Below are positions 8,880 to 17,110 of a DNA stretch of 38,886 nucleotides, piece after piece. Source of the stretch: Clostridiales bacterium (GTDB lineage Bacteria; Bacillota; Clostridia; HGM11327); the NCBI GenBank assembly GCA_015056385.1, contig SVGI01000011.1, positions 1 to 38,886 on the forward strand. Direction: 5' to 3'. Made by a program: the position numbers and the translations under genes. The notes under the pieces were generated by a model. The model had not been told where the DNA came from. It made no database searches and was given only the letters and a program-made list of their open reading frames with translations. Within the stretch, counting starts at the first letter, position 1, and every line of letters starts with the position of its first letter.

Positions 8880-9545
8880 TTATGTATTGTTGCTTTTTTG
8901 CCATTGACATTTATCCTTAAGGGGGCAAATGCCGCACTGTGGCTTTCGCGCACTGCATATCCTTCTGCCGTGGAATATTAAAAGATGATGGGCGTGGGAC
9001 CACTTATCCTCATCTAAAAGCTCCATTAGCTGCTTTTGCGTTGCCTCGGGGGTGGAGGCTTTAGCAAGGCCAAGCCTGTTTGCTACCCTGAATACGTGGG
9101 TGTCCACCGCGATAGCGGGGATACCGAACCACACGCTTCTTATTACAGAGGCGCTTTTTATACCGACACCCTCAAGGGACATAAGCTCCTGAAGCCCCGA
9201 GGGTACCTCGCCCCCGTATACGTCTATTATCCTTTGTGATGCGTTTATTATGTGCCTTGCCTTGGAGGCGCCCAGCCCGCAGGGGGTAACTATCTCTGCA
9301 AGCCTTTTCTCACCAAGCCTTACCATATCACAGGGGTTATCGGCAAGTGAAAAAAGCTCCCCGGTTACTATGTTTACCCTTTTATCCGTGCACTGCGCGG
9401 AAAGCACAACGGCTACCATAAGCTCATAGGCAGAGGTGAAATTAAGGGCAGGGGCGGCGTCGGGGTGAATAGCCTCAAGGGCTGAAAGAATTTCCCTTGC
9501 CTCAAATGGTGAAACGGTATTTCCTATATTATCTGTTTTTTTCAT
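8880..9545 (-). CDS. nth: Endonuclease III
   Basis: The 221-aa protein is a base-excision-repair DNA glycosylase/AP lyase acting on oxidised pyrimidines. The helix-hairpin-helix carries the catalytic Lys in LEGVGIKSAS, and the catalytic Asp is in AIAVDTHVFRVANRLGL. The C-terminal [4Fe-4S] cluster loop is complete: Cys with spacing 6, 2 and 5 (CSARKPQCGICPLKDKC). Length is typical. The start overlaps the stop of the upstream AI-2E-family gene by 4 nt (ATGA), which suggests translational coupling. Confidence 0.96.
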   Translation of the reverse strand: MKKTDNIGNTVSPFEAREILSALEAIHPDAAPALNFTSAYELMVAVVLSAQCTDKRVNIVTGELFSLADNPCDMVRLGEKRLAEIVTPCGLGASKARHIINASQRIIDVYGGEVPSGLQELMSLEGVGIKSASVIRSVWFGIPAIAVDTHVFRVANRLGLAKASTPEATQKQLMELLDEDKWSHAHHLLIFHGRRICSARKPQCGICPLKDKCQWQKSNNT

Positions 9546-10723
9546 TCCTCGACCTTACTTACAGCTTCAGGGGCGGGGATTTTGTTGCCGTCGCTGTCGC
9601 AACCGTTTCTTTCGAGATTTTTATCAAGATATTCCTTGAAAACGTATGCTATTATTGCGGCTACGGGTACAGCAAGGAACATGCCCACGATACCGAATAT
9701 ACGTCCCCCTATAATAATTGCCGCAAGCACGCCAAGGGGGCTTAAGCCTGTTGAATCGCCGAAAAGCCAGGGCTTTATAAGGCTTGAATCACTCAGCTGG
9801 AGAACAATAGTCCATATAAGGAACCAAAGCGCATAGGAGGGCTCAACAAGCAGGAGTATAAAAAGTGAGGGTACCGCGCCGATTATAGGTCCGAAGGTAG
9901 GTATAAGGTTTGTTACACAAACTATAAGTGATATAAGCAAAGCATAGGGCATACCGAATATACTCATAAAAATAAAGTTCAACACACCGATAATAAGCGC
10001 GTCTGTTATATTACCTACAAGGTAGCGCTTAAATATGCTGTTGCTTTTTACTGATATTGCATTAAGCTTATCATACTTTTCGTCGGAAAGCCTTGCGCGG
10101 AATATTCTTCTGAAAAGCCTTAATATACTTGCTTTATCGAAAAGCATATATATCATAAAGACTATTGCAAGGAATGCGTTGAATATCCCCTCGCCCACCT
10201 TAACGGAGGTACCAACTATATTTCCGATGTTATCGCCTATCCAGGAGGAAATGGCAGTAACCACCTTTTCCCAGCTTCCCAAAAGGTCCTCTATTTCGTT
10301 GCCGATTTGGGGATGCTTCTGAACAATGCCGGATATAAGGTCTCTGAATGAATCCAGATACCCGTCTATATTATCTATAAGAAGCTTCACGGAAGATATA
10401 AGCTGGGGCACAACAAGTGCAACGCACAGGGTTATAACGCTTAAGGAAATAAAAACGGTTATGATAATGGAAATCGTCCTTGCGGCGTTCCTTTTTTTCA
10501 TTTTGGAGAACACGTGCTTTTCAAGGAAGGAGGCAATAGGGTCTAAAAGGTATGCCAAAAAAGCGCCCCAAAGCAACGGGTTTATTATTGATATCAGGCG
10601 TGAAAGAAGATTGCCTACTGCCGTAAAATTATCCAATATCATATAAAATGCAATGCTTATAAGAAGTATGCACAGAGAGGCAAGAAGCCTGTGTGAACGA
10701 AAATATGCTACTATTTTTTTCAT
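9542..10723 (-). CDS. AI-2E family transporter (membrane protein)
   Basis: The 393-aa integral membrane protein has the PF01594 architecture: two N-terminal membrane helices, a soluble helical insert (about residues 110-160), and a block of C-terminal helices with the conserved LIPTFGPIIGAVPS motif and PWLFGDSTGLSPL. The family was named for AI-2 export but includes Na+/H+ antiporters and many uncharacterised members, so the substrate is unknown. A GGTGG-type ribosome binding site precedes the ATG. It has its own promoter and is the first gene of a two-gene unit with nth. The function of the pairing is not evident. Confidence 0.88.
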   Translation of the reverse strand: MKKIVAYFRSHRLLASLCILLISIAFYMILDNFTAVGNLLSRLISIINPLLWGAFLAYLLDPIASFLEKHVFSKMKKRNAARTISIIITVFISLSVITLCVALVVPQLISSVKLLIDNIDGYLDSFRDLISGIVQKHPQIGNEIEDLLGSWEKVVTAISSWIGDNIGNIVGTSVKVGEGIFNAFLAIVFMIYMLFDKASILRLFRRIFRARLSDEKYDKLNAISVKSNSIFKRYLVGNITDALIIGVLNFIFMSIFGMPYALLISLIVCVTNLIPTFGPIIGAVPSLFILLLVEPSYALWFLIWTIVLQLSDSSLIKPWLFGDSTGLSPLGVLAAIIIGGRIFGIVGMFLAVPVAAIIAYVFKEYLDKNLERNGCDSDGNKIPAPEAVSKVEE

Positions 10724-10771
10724 ATATTTTTATACCACCTTTGTTGACGCCAGTCTAAATATACTGTTTAT

Positions 10772-10800
10772 ATTATAAGAAATATGCGCGGCAATTTCAA
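10772..10800 (-). promoter_or_regulatory. Sigma-A promoter for the AI-2E-family gene and nth
   Basis: Minus-strand TTGAAA (10800-10795), 17-nt spacer, consensus TATAAT (10777-10772). Confidence 0.7.
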
Positions 10801-10856
10801 GATAGGATATTGTATATTTATTTACGTATCTATTAGCCTGTAAGAAAAAACTTATG

Positions 10857-10900
10857 AGTATTCAGGCGGCGGAGCCTGAAAACAACGCCGGGCTTTGCCC
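10857..10900. repeat. Double-hairpin intergenic element
   Basis: In the 254-nt gap between divergent genes lies a TTCAGGC/GCCTGAA 7-bp hairpin followed by a GGGC-TTT-GCCC hairpin. The first 13 nt (AGTATTCAGGCGG) recur at 7347-7359 upstream of uraA. It looks like a remnant of a dispersed palindromic repeat. There is no suitable T run, so it is probably not a terminator. Confidence 0.4.
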
Positions 10901-10925
10901 TTGGATAAATATTTTACCCAAGAAA

Positions 10926-10954
10926 TTGACTTAACGCGCTATTTGTCGTATTAT
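10926..10954 (+). promoter_or_regulatory. Sigma-A promoter for comEC
   Basis: TTGACT (10926-10931), 17-nt spacer, TATTAT (10949-10954), about 23 nt before the GTG start. Confidence 0.65.
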
Positions 10955-10977
10955 AAACAAAAAGGAGGAATTATACT

Positions 10978-11727
10978 GTGAGCATAAAACGGCCTGTTAT
11001 ACCTGTGAGTGTCTGTTATGCTGCAGCTATAATTCTTTCGTGGCTTTTAAGAGAATACTGCGGTATTCTCTTATGCTTTGGGGCGGTGGCTTCCCTAATT
11101 TCCCTATTTCTTTTGGTATCGGGGCACAGGAAGATGCTTGTTGTTGCAGTGCTTGCTCTTGGCGTTGGGCTTGTTAATTCATCTGCCCGTGTTGCCATCA
11201 GAGAAAGCAGAGTAAGCATTGATGACGTAAGCATAAAATGCTGTATAGTGGAGGAGCGCATAAGCGTAAACGAGAGCTATTGCGAATATGCCGTAAAGGA
11301 TGCAGAGGAAAGCATAAATAAAAGATATCAGGGTGAAATTCTCCTGAGGATATATGGCGACAGTGTAAAATACGGAGCAGGAGATGTGCTTTGTATAAAT
11401 AACGGCGTGTTGCTTGATGAAATCCATATAGATAACGACCCTTTTTCGAGGGGCGCCCGTCTTGAAAGGGATGGAATATATTATACCGCTAACGTAAACA
11501 GTGATGAGCTTTTTCTGATGTATCACGCGCCGCATACCTTATCTCACTACATAGAGAGGTACAGGGAGGGCATTGTAGATGATATGTACGAAGCCTTCAG
11601 TGAGGATACCGCATCTGTACTCAACGCTACGGTAGTAGGTGATACCCTGTTATGGACAGTGAGCTGCGTGAAAGCTTTTCCCGCACGGGTACAGCCCATA
11701 TATTTGCTATATCGGGGCTTCACGTAG
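10978..11727 (+). CDS. comEC: ComEC/Rec2 N-terminal part (frameshifted gene)
   Basis: ComEC is the membrane channel that takes single-stranded DNA into the cytoplasm during natural transformation. This frame starts at GTG behind AAGGAGG and encodes the N-terminal part: two membrane segments (about 10-30 and 50-70) and the OB-fold-like DUF4131 domain (YQGEILLRIYGD... GVLL). Recognisable ComEC sequence ends at ATVVGDTL (about residue 223). The rest (LWTVSCVKAFPAR...) is out of frame. The expected continuation MDSELRESFSRTG is in the -1 frame starting at 11652. A single missing base near 11648-11652, or an assembly error, explains the split. Confidence 0.8.
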   Translation: MSIKRPVIPVSVCYAAAIILSWLLREYCGILLCFGAVASLISLFLLVSGHRKMLVVAVLALGVGLVNSSARVAIRESRVSIDDVSIKCCIVEERISVNESYCEYAVKDAEESINKRYQGEILLRIYGDSVKYGAGDVLCINNGVLLDEIHIDNDPFSRGARLERDGIYYTANVNSDELFLMYHAPHTLSHYIERYREGIVDDMYEAFSEDTASVLNATVVGDTLLWTVSCVKAFPARVQPIYLLYRGFT

Positions 11728-12962
11728 GCTTTTTCTTTGCTGTTACAGAGCGGATTACCGCATTTATGCGGAATCATCGGGCCTTGCGCAACGCAGTAAG
11801 GATAATTCTTACGCTTATGTACGTAATTTTTACAGGAGCAAGTATTTCAGCCCTGCGCGCCTTTATATTTGCCGTGGTTTACCTGGGGTGCAGGCACAGG
11901 GGTCTCAGGGGAGATTCCATTATGGTACTGTGTACGGCTGCCTGTGTAATTCTTCTTATATCTCCCTTTGATTTGTTTTCCTTAAGCTTTATACTTTCCT
12001 TTTGCGCGGTTTTAGGTATATCACTTTTATCCGGTGTCATAAGGCGGGGTATAAGAAAAATATACAGGGGCGAGAGACGTACTGTTCTTAAAATCATAGA
12101 CGGCCTTGCCGTAAGCACAGGTGCTCAGGCAGGCGTTATGCTACCTATGGCGCTGATGTTTAACGTGTTTTCACCCTCGGCATTTGTAACAAATATTATT
12201 GTTATACCTATAACCTCTTTTGTATATTCCGTAGGCTTTATTGCAAATCTGTTTAACGCAGTACTTTCTTACGTTCCTCAGGTGCTTGTTTATGCGGTGG
12301 AAATACTTGTTTATATTCTTACTGCAATAGTAAAATGGGTGTCTGCCCTGCCCTTTGCACAGATAACCGTGGCAACACCCTCTGTATTACTGTGTATAGC
12401 CTTTTGTACATGGGTATACCTTATATCCCCGGAGCGTCCGGTGTGGATGTTAAGGCGCAGGGGCTGTGCTTGTCTTATTATGGTTCCCGTAATAATTGCT
12501 CTTGCAGCGTACCCCTATATTGCCGTAAGGGACGGCTTTACAACGTATGCCACAGAGGGTAGCAGTACAGCCGCCTTTACCGTTATATCCCCAAAAGGTG
12601 AGGCTGTGGTATTCTGTAACGGTGCGGATATAGACGATAAGGCGGTTGAGGCGCTTAAAATGAATAACGGCGGAGTTATAGACGTGCTTGTCCTGTTTGC
12701 AGATGCCTGGGACAGCTACAATATATGGGCAAGAGATATAAAAAACGTATATATTTGCAACGCAACCGTGAAAACTTATGATAAAGCCCTGGAAAGCGGA
12801 GCAAATATAACCTACCTCGAGGGTAATAAGCATTATAAAGGTAAAAGAGGCGGGCAGCTTCATTTTACGTGTCGGGATAATGGCGTTTATGTAAAAATGG
12901 AAAGCGGCGGCAGGACTGTAAGGGTAAGGCTTTGGGATGATACCTTAAGCCTCATTGACTAA
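11652..12962 (+). CDS. comEC: ComEC/Rec2 channel and C-terminal part (frameshifted gene)
   Basis: This frame carries the core Competence domain (PF03772), including SRTGTAHIFAISGLHVGFFF and many membrane helices (about residues 15-290). ComEC proteins normally end in a metallo-beta-lactamase-like domain. Here the C-terminal about 135 aa keep the outline of that fold (VISPKGEAVVF, VIDVLVLF) but lack the HxHxDH metal motif, so any nuclease role is doubtful. The first Met at 11652 may be a real restart, since AGGTGA lies 9 nt upstream, but the protein would lack the OB-fold. The two frames overlap by 76 nt and together match one family of about 660 aa here. No other com gene is in the window. 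Confidence 0.82.
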   Translation: MDSELRESFSRTGTAHIFAISGLHVGFFFAVTERITAFMRNHRALRNAVRIILTLMYVIFTGASISALRAFIFAVVYLGCRHRGLRGDSIMVLCTAACVILLISPFDLFSLSFILSFCAVLGISLLSGVIRRGIRKIYRGERRTVLKIIDGLAVSTGAQAGVMLPMALMFNVFSPSAFVTNIIVIPITSFVYSVGFIANLFNAVLSYVPQVLVYAVEILVYILTAIVKWVSALPFAQITVATPSVLLCIAFCTWVYLISPERPVWMLRRRGCACLIMVPVIIALAAYPYIAVRDGFTTYATEGSSTAAFTVISPKGEAVVFCNGADIDDKAVEALKMNNGGVIDVLVLFADAWDSYNIWARDIKNVYICNATVKTYDKALESGANITYLEGNKHYKGKRGGQLHFTCRDNGVYVKMESGGRTVRVRLWDDTLSLID

Positions 12963-12983
12963 TTGCGCCGTGAAATGTATAAT
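12955..12983 (+). promoter_or_regulatory. Sigma-A promoter for the nitroreductase
   Basis: TTGACT (12955-12960), 17-nt spacer, consensus TATAAT (12978-12983). The -35 box overlaps the last codons and stop of comEC. Confidence 0.75.
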
Positions 12984-13013
12984 TTAGAAAAATCCATAAG
13001 GAGATATACTGCA

Positions 13014-13541
13014 ATGATAAGCGAATTTAAGTTTAACGAGCTGGCAGAAAAAAGATATACCGTAAGGTCCTACAAGGATACGCCTGTGCCCTGTGAGTGT
13101 GTGGAATATATACTCAACGCGGCGCGCCTTGCCCCTACTGCAAAAAATAATCAGCCTCAGCGTATATACGTTATTACAGGGGAGGAAAACCTTGCAAGGC
13201 TTGATAAGTGTACAAGATGCAGATACAATGCTCCTATGGCGTTCGTAATAGGCTACGATAAGGATATCTGCTTTACAAGGACAGACCTCGATAAAAAGTC
13301 AAGCGGTGATATAGATGCGTCTATCGTAACAACGCATATGATGCTTGCCTGCGCCGATATCGGCCTTGGAAGCACCTGGGTTATGGCCTTTGACCCCTTT
13401 ATATTAAGGGAGGAATTCAATATTGAGGACAAGGTGGATTTAACCGCAGTGCTTATGGTAGGCTATGCCGCAGAGGACGGTGTGCCATCTCCCAGACATA
13501 CAACATACAGGTCTGCAGATGAAATAATCACCTATAAATAA
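13014..13541 (+). CDS. Nitroreductase family protein
   Basis: The ORF track begins at a TTG (12963), but the ATG at 13014 has AAGGAG about 9 nt upstream and lies after a strong promoter, giving a 175-aa protein. It shows the FMN-binding RYTVRSYKDTPVP start, the AARLAPTAKNNQPQRIYVI helix, and ACADIGLGSTWVMAFDP near the C-terminal half. These are typical of small, dimeric FMN NAD(P)H oxidoreductases. The natural substrate is unknown. The family reduces nitro compounds, quinones or flavins, and some members act in cofactor metabolism. The gene follows comEC by 51 nt but appears to be transcribed separately. Confidence 0.9.
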   Translation: MISEFKFNELAEKRYTVRSYKDTPVPCECVEYILNAARLAPTAKNNQPQRIYVITGEENLARLDKCTRCRYNAPMAFVIGYDKDICFTRTDLDKKSSGDIDASIVTTHMMLACADIGLGSTWVMAFDPFILREEFNIEDKVDLTAVLMVGYAAEDGVPSPRHTTYRSADEIITYK

Positions 13542-13558
13542 AAGAGTGGCAAAAAAAG

Positions 13559-13589
13559 AGCCGTACATCCCAAGGGTGTACGGCTTTTA
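13559..13589. terminator. Bidirectional terminator between nitroreductase and GT2
   Basis: A perfect 9-bp stem (AGCCGTACA / TGTACGGCT) with A-rich and T-rich flanks lies between convergent genes. Confidence 0.8.
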
Positions 13590-13600
13590 CTTTTGTATCA

Positions 13601-14545
13601 TCAGTCCAAAATTGTTTCAATAAAGTAGCGGGGCCTTGCCTTTGTTTCCATATATACCTTGCCGATGTAGGAGCCTATAACACCGATACCCAAAAGTATA
13701 AGTCCGCATACGCACCATATAGAGCAAAGAATTGCGTGGCCAACTGTTACACCTACGTTACAAAGAAGAAGTATAAGAAGTGTAAGAAGACCTCCCGCGC
13801 CTAAAAATGCAAGAACAGCGCCCAGGGCGGTTATAAGCTTTATAGGCGTTACGCTGAATGAGGTAATGCCGTCGTAGGCAAGTGCAAGCATCTTTTTAAG
13901 AGGATACTTGGATTCTCCCGCAAATCTTTCGTGCCTTTCGTAAAATACCTTTGCAGTTTTGAAGCCTATAAGGGGCACTATTCCTCTTAAGAAAAGGTTT
14001 ACCTCCTTGAAATCCGCAAGGGCCTCAAGTGCTCTTTTTGACATAAGCCTGTAATCTGCGTGGTTATATACGATATCAACACCAAAGGCGTTCATTACCT
14101 TGTAGTAGCCCTGGGCTGTGCCGCGCTTAAAGGCGGTATCCGTATCTCTTGCGCTTCTTACGCCGTAAACTATATCGCATCCGTTGTAATATTCGGCAAT
14201 AAAATCGTCTATTACCTCAATATCGTCCTGCAGGTCTGCGTCTATGGATATTACCATATCCGCCTTTTCCTTGGCTGTCATAAGCCCTGCCATAAGGGCG
14301 TTCTGATGCCCCTTATTTCTGGAAAGCTTTATGCAGGAAACGTATTTGTTTTCACCGTGAAGCTTTTCCATAATCTCCCAGGTTTTATCCCTTGAGCCGT
14401 CGTTAATAAAAAGAATTTTACTCTTGGGGGAGATTTTGTCTGCATCTATAAGGGCTGTAAGCTTATTTGTAAGCTTTTGTGCTGTAACCTCAAGAACCTC
14501 CTGCTCGTTGTAGCAGGGTACTGCAATATAAAGTATATCTGCCAT
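13601..14545 (-). CDS. GtrB-like polyprenyl-phosphate glycosyltransferase (GT2)
   Basis: The 314-aa protein has an N-terminal GT-A domain (YIAVPCYNEQEVLE; acidic motif ISIDADLQDD at about residues 97-106) and two C-terminal membrane helices (about 233-292). This is the DPM1/GtrB/YfdH arrangement. Such enzymes move a sugar from a nucleotide donor to undecaprenyl phosphate on the cytoplasmic face. The gene sits 15 nt after a GtrA-like protein, the presumed flippase partner, which supports a lipid-linked sugar role in envelope or teichoic-acid glycosylation. No third transferase (GtrC type) is adjacent, so the final acceptor is unknown. Confidence 0.9.
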   Translation of the reverse strand: MADILYIAVPCYNEQEVLEVTAQKLTNKLTALIDADKISPKSKILFINDGSRDKTWEIMEKLHGENKYVSCIKLSRNKGHQNALMAGLMTAKEKADMVISIDADLQDDIEVIDDFIAEYYNGCDIVYGVRSARDTDTAFKRGTAQGYYKVMNAFGVDIVYNHADYRLMSKRALEALADFKEVNLFLRGIVPLIGFKTAKVFYERHERFAGESKYPLKKMLALAYDGITSFSVTPIKLITALGAVLAFLGAGGLLTLLILLLCNVGVTVGHAILCSIWCVCGLILLGIGVIGSYIGKVYMETKARPRYFIETILD

Positions 14546-14560
14546 AGCTTTTTCCTTTCG

Positions 14561-15031
14561 TTATTCCTGTGTAGGGTTATGGTTATTTTGTGTTTGATTA
14601 TCTACCTCGGCCTTGAATATAAAAAACCTGTTTCCGACGTAGTTGATTGTAAATGATACAAGCATTGATGCCAGCTTTGCAATATAGGGACTTATATGGA
14701 AATACGTTTCGAATACCCATACTACCAATACGGATGAACCCATTGCAATAAGGTTGAGTATTATAAACTTTATAACCTCAGCGGTGGACATTTTATTCTT
14801 AGCCTTAAATGTAAAGCGCCTGTTCAAAAAATAACTGCATACAACGCCGCTGGAGAATGATATTACCTGTGAAATAAGGCTTCCCACGTGAAGAAGGGTG
14901 TGGAGAAGGAAAAATACTCCGTAATCTACGGCGGTATTTACGCCGCCTATAAGGGTAAAGCGTATAAGCCTTACTATTTCAGGTGAAAAAAAGCGTTTCA
15001 ACAGTGAGGGCTTGTTTTGTTTTTCTTCCAT
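14561..15031 (-). CDS. GtrA family membrane protein
   Basis: The ORF track starts upstream at 15076, but AAAGGATG precedes the Met at 15031 with good spacing. That start also removes the overlap with the CPBP gene. The resulting 156-aa protein has four membrane helices and the PF04138 signature near the start (RFTLIGGVNTAVDYGVFFLL) and after helix 2 (SYFLNRRFTF; NYVGNRFFIFK). GtrA proteins are thought to flip undecaprenyl-phosphate-linked sugars across the membrane. Next to the GtrB-like enzyme this forms the classical pair. Confidence 0.88.
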   Translation of the reverse strand: MEEKQNKPSLLKRFFSPEIVRLIRFTLIGGVNTAVDYGVFFLLHTLLHVGSLISQVISFSSGVVCSYFLNRRFTFKAKNKMSTAEVIKFIILNLIAMGSSVLVVWVFETYFHISPYIAKLASMLVSFTINYVGNRFFIFKAEVDNQTQNNHNPTQE

Positions 15032-15056
15032 TTTTGTACATCCTTTAATATTGTTA

Positions 15057-16256
15057 TTACATAAGCAGGTAATCAAGTAAATTCAGGTCGTTTACTATCA
15101 TAAGACCTATTTCTGTAACCATGTTCAATATAATTATAATAACACCGATTTTAATTCCCAGTGTCTGTGTTTTGCCCTGGCCGTAAAGCTCAAGGTCTGT
15201 ACGGTAGCGGTGGCGGGGCGCCCCTGAATTTATTTTCCCTAAAAGGGAGATAAGCAGGAAAATTATAACCGTACCGATTGCCGCTACTGCAAAATATACA
15301 AGAGCAAGGCTTATTTTGTCAAGCACAGGGATATCAAGCATTTCCTCGAGAGTTGGTGCGTTGGGGTCTGCAGGCATAAAAGACATTACCACAGAGGCAA
15401 TATTGTTTACTGCGTGAATAATAATGGGGCACCACAGGGAGTTTGTTGCGTAGGCGGTGTATGCAAGGATTATTCCCAGAATTATTTTAGGGGGAGCCGT
15501 TGTTACGGACATGTGCATAAGGGCAAAAAGCACTCCGCACATAATTATTGAATATTTTGCCCCCTTGCCCTCAAGGCCGCGCTGTAATACACCTCTGAAG
15601 CAAAGCTCCTCTAAAACCGGGGCTATAACGCAGAGGGATAATACCATCATAATTATTCCCGGAATTGATGTTGGGTTAGGCGTATCCGTAATAATGGGCG
15701 TGCCTATAAGGGATACAAGGTATATCCAGGATTCTGTTATGGCGAAATTCACAAAAAAGGCGAGTATGCTTATTACGCCTACAACAGCCAACGTGCTTGG
15801 TGAGGGGCTGTGAAGCCTTAAAAGGTCCTTTTTTGCATCGCCGTATTTCTTAAGGTATATCAAAAGGGGTACGCCTAATGAAACAAGGCTTATTATACAC
15901 GTAACGGTATATAAAAGCCCGGAGGGCACGCTTTCAAAAAAAGCAGACACAGTAGCGTAAAGGCTTGAAAGAACTGTCTGGGCGCCAAGGATTATAAGAA
16001 AGAAAAAGCCTGCCGCCTTAACCGAGGGCCAGCGCTTATCCTCTTTGGGGCGCTGTACTGTATCTATTTGCGGGGAATTGTAATGGTAGGTGCCGTCGTA
16101 AGGGTCGTACCAGCCTAAAAGGGGCTCGTGCTCATGTTCCGCCTGTGATGCCTTATGGGCTTGAGGCGCTGTAATGCTGTCGTTGGTTATATTCTCGTTT
16201 ACCGAATTACTTAAATCGCTTGTGCTGCTCGGTATGCTGTTATCATCCTCGTACAC
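15057..16256 (-). CDS. CPBP family intramembrane glutamic endopeptidase
   Basis: The 399-aa protein begins at GTG behind AAGGAGG. It has a long soluble N-terminus (about residues 1-80, rich in Ser/Asn, with LGWYDPYDGTYHYNSPQ) and then about eight membrane helices. The CPBP/Abi (CAAX protease) motifs are complete: EELCFR (EExxxR), FALMH (FxxxH) and HAVNN (HxxxN). In bacteria these intramembrane proteases are linked to bacteriocin immunity, protein processing or unknown roles; the target here is unknown. A YDPYDGTYHY-type N-terminus occurs on various Clostridia membrane proteins. The gene is third in a compact minus-strand run. Confidence 0.9.
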   Translation of the reverse strand: MYEDDNSIPSSTSDLSNSVNENITNDSITAPQAHKASQAEHEHEPLLGWYDPYDGTYHYNSPQIDTVQRPKEDKRWPSVKAAGFFFLIILGAQTVLSSLYATVSAFFESVPSGLLYTVTCIISLVSLGVPLLIYLKKYGDAKKDLLRLHSPSPSTLAVVGVISILAFFVNFAITESWIYLVSLIGTPIITDTPNPTSIPGIIMMVLSLCVIAPVLEELCFRGVLQRGLEGKGAKYSIIMCGVLFALMHMSVTTAPPKIILGIILAYTAYATNSLWCPIIIHAVNNIASVVMSFMPADPNAPTLEEMLDIPVLDKISLALVYFAVAAIGTVIIFLLISLLGKINSGAPRHRYRTDLELYGQGKTQTLGIKIGVIIIILNMVTEIGLMIVNDLNLLDYLLM

Positions 16257-16291
16257 GGTATATCCTCCTTAAATCAAAGGCTTTAATAGGG

Positions 16292-17089
16292 TTATATAAG
16301 ATTATATACCCTTGAAACGTGGTCCCTGTATGTCATATCAACCATTATGTCGCTTCCTATATGCACGTTGCTTTGGGCAAGTATATCCCTTACGGTGGCA
16401 AATGCAAGCTCCGGTGTGTTGGATTCCTTGCTTAAATGGGAAAGCAGTATGTAGCGTATTGAATGGTCCATAAGCTTAAGTATTGTTTCCGCACAGTCTG
16501 TATTTGAAAGGTGCCCCTTGGCGCTTAATATTCTCTGCTTTAATACAGGCGGGTAGGAGCATCTTATAAGCATATCCACGTCGTGATTCGCCTCAAGAAA
16601 AACAAGCTGGCTTCCCTCCATAAATGAAAGCACTCCCTTGTTTATCACGCCAAGGTCTGTTACAATGCTTACCTTTCTGTCCTTATCGCATACGCTGAAG
16701 GCAACGGGCTCTGCGGCATCGTGGGAAATCTTAATCGTGCTTATGCATATATCGGAAAAATATATGTCCCCTCCCGAGGAAAAAAGCTTTATACACCCCG
16801 GGCGGACCTCGCCTATTTTCTTTTCCATAGCCTCCCAGGTGCTTGTGTTGGCAAATATGGGTACGCCGTATCTTCGGGAAATGGCGCCTACGCTTTTAAT
16901 ATGGTCGCTATGCTCATGGGTAACGAAAACACCGTGGATGCTTGAGGGGGAAACTCCTATGGAATAAAGCCCCTCCTCCAATGTTTTTAAGGGGATGCCG
17001 CAGTCTATGAGCAGATTTGTGCGGCCGTTGGAAATAAAGGTGCAGTTTCCGTTACTGCCGCTTTGCAGTGAACATACACTCAAAGACAT
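16292..17089 (-). CDS. walJ: MBL-fold hydrolase of the WalJ/YycJ family
   Basis: The 265-aa protein carries the metallo-beta-lactamase metal motif THEHSDHIK (about residues 57-65) and starts with the SLQSGSNGNCTFI segment typical of YycJ/WalJ. Later metal ligands are visible in HLSNTD and LLSHLSKESN. In Bacilli the gene sits in the walRK operon and is proposed to link DNA replication with cell division, or to act as a 5'-3' exonuclease. Here no WalRK genes are adjacent, so function by context is weak. AAAGGA lies about 10 nt before the ATG. Confidence 0.87.
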   Translation of the reverse strand: MSLSVCSLQSGSNGNCTFISNGRTNLLIDCGIPLKTLEEGLYSIGVSPSSIHGVFVTHEHSDHIKSVGAISRRYGVPIFANTSTWEAMEKKIGEVRPGCIKLFSSGGDIYFSDICISTIKISHDAAEPVAFSVCDKDRKVSIVTDLGVINKGVLSFMEGSQLVFLEANHDVDMLIRCSYPPVLKQRILSAKGHLSNTDCAETILKLMDHSIRYILLSHLSKESNTPELAFATVRDILAQSNVHIGSDIMVDMTYRDHVSRVYNLI

Positions 17090-17110
17090 AAAACGGTATC
17101 CTTTCTAAAA

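Noticed and set aside
11640-11660. Programmed -1 frameshift in comEC
   Set aside because: No slippery heptamer or clear downstream stimulatory structure; a mutation or assembly error is more likely.
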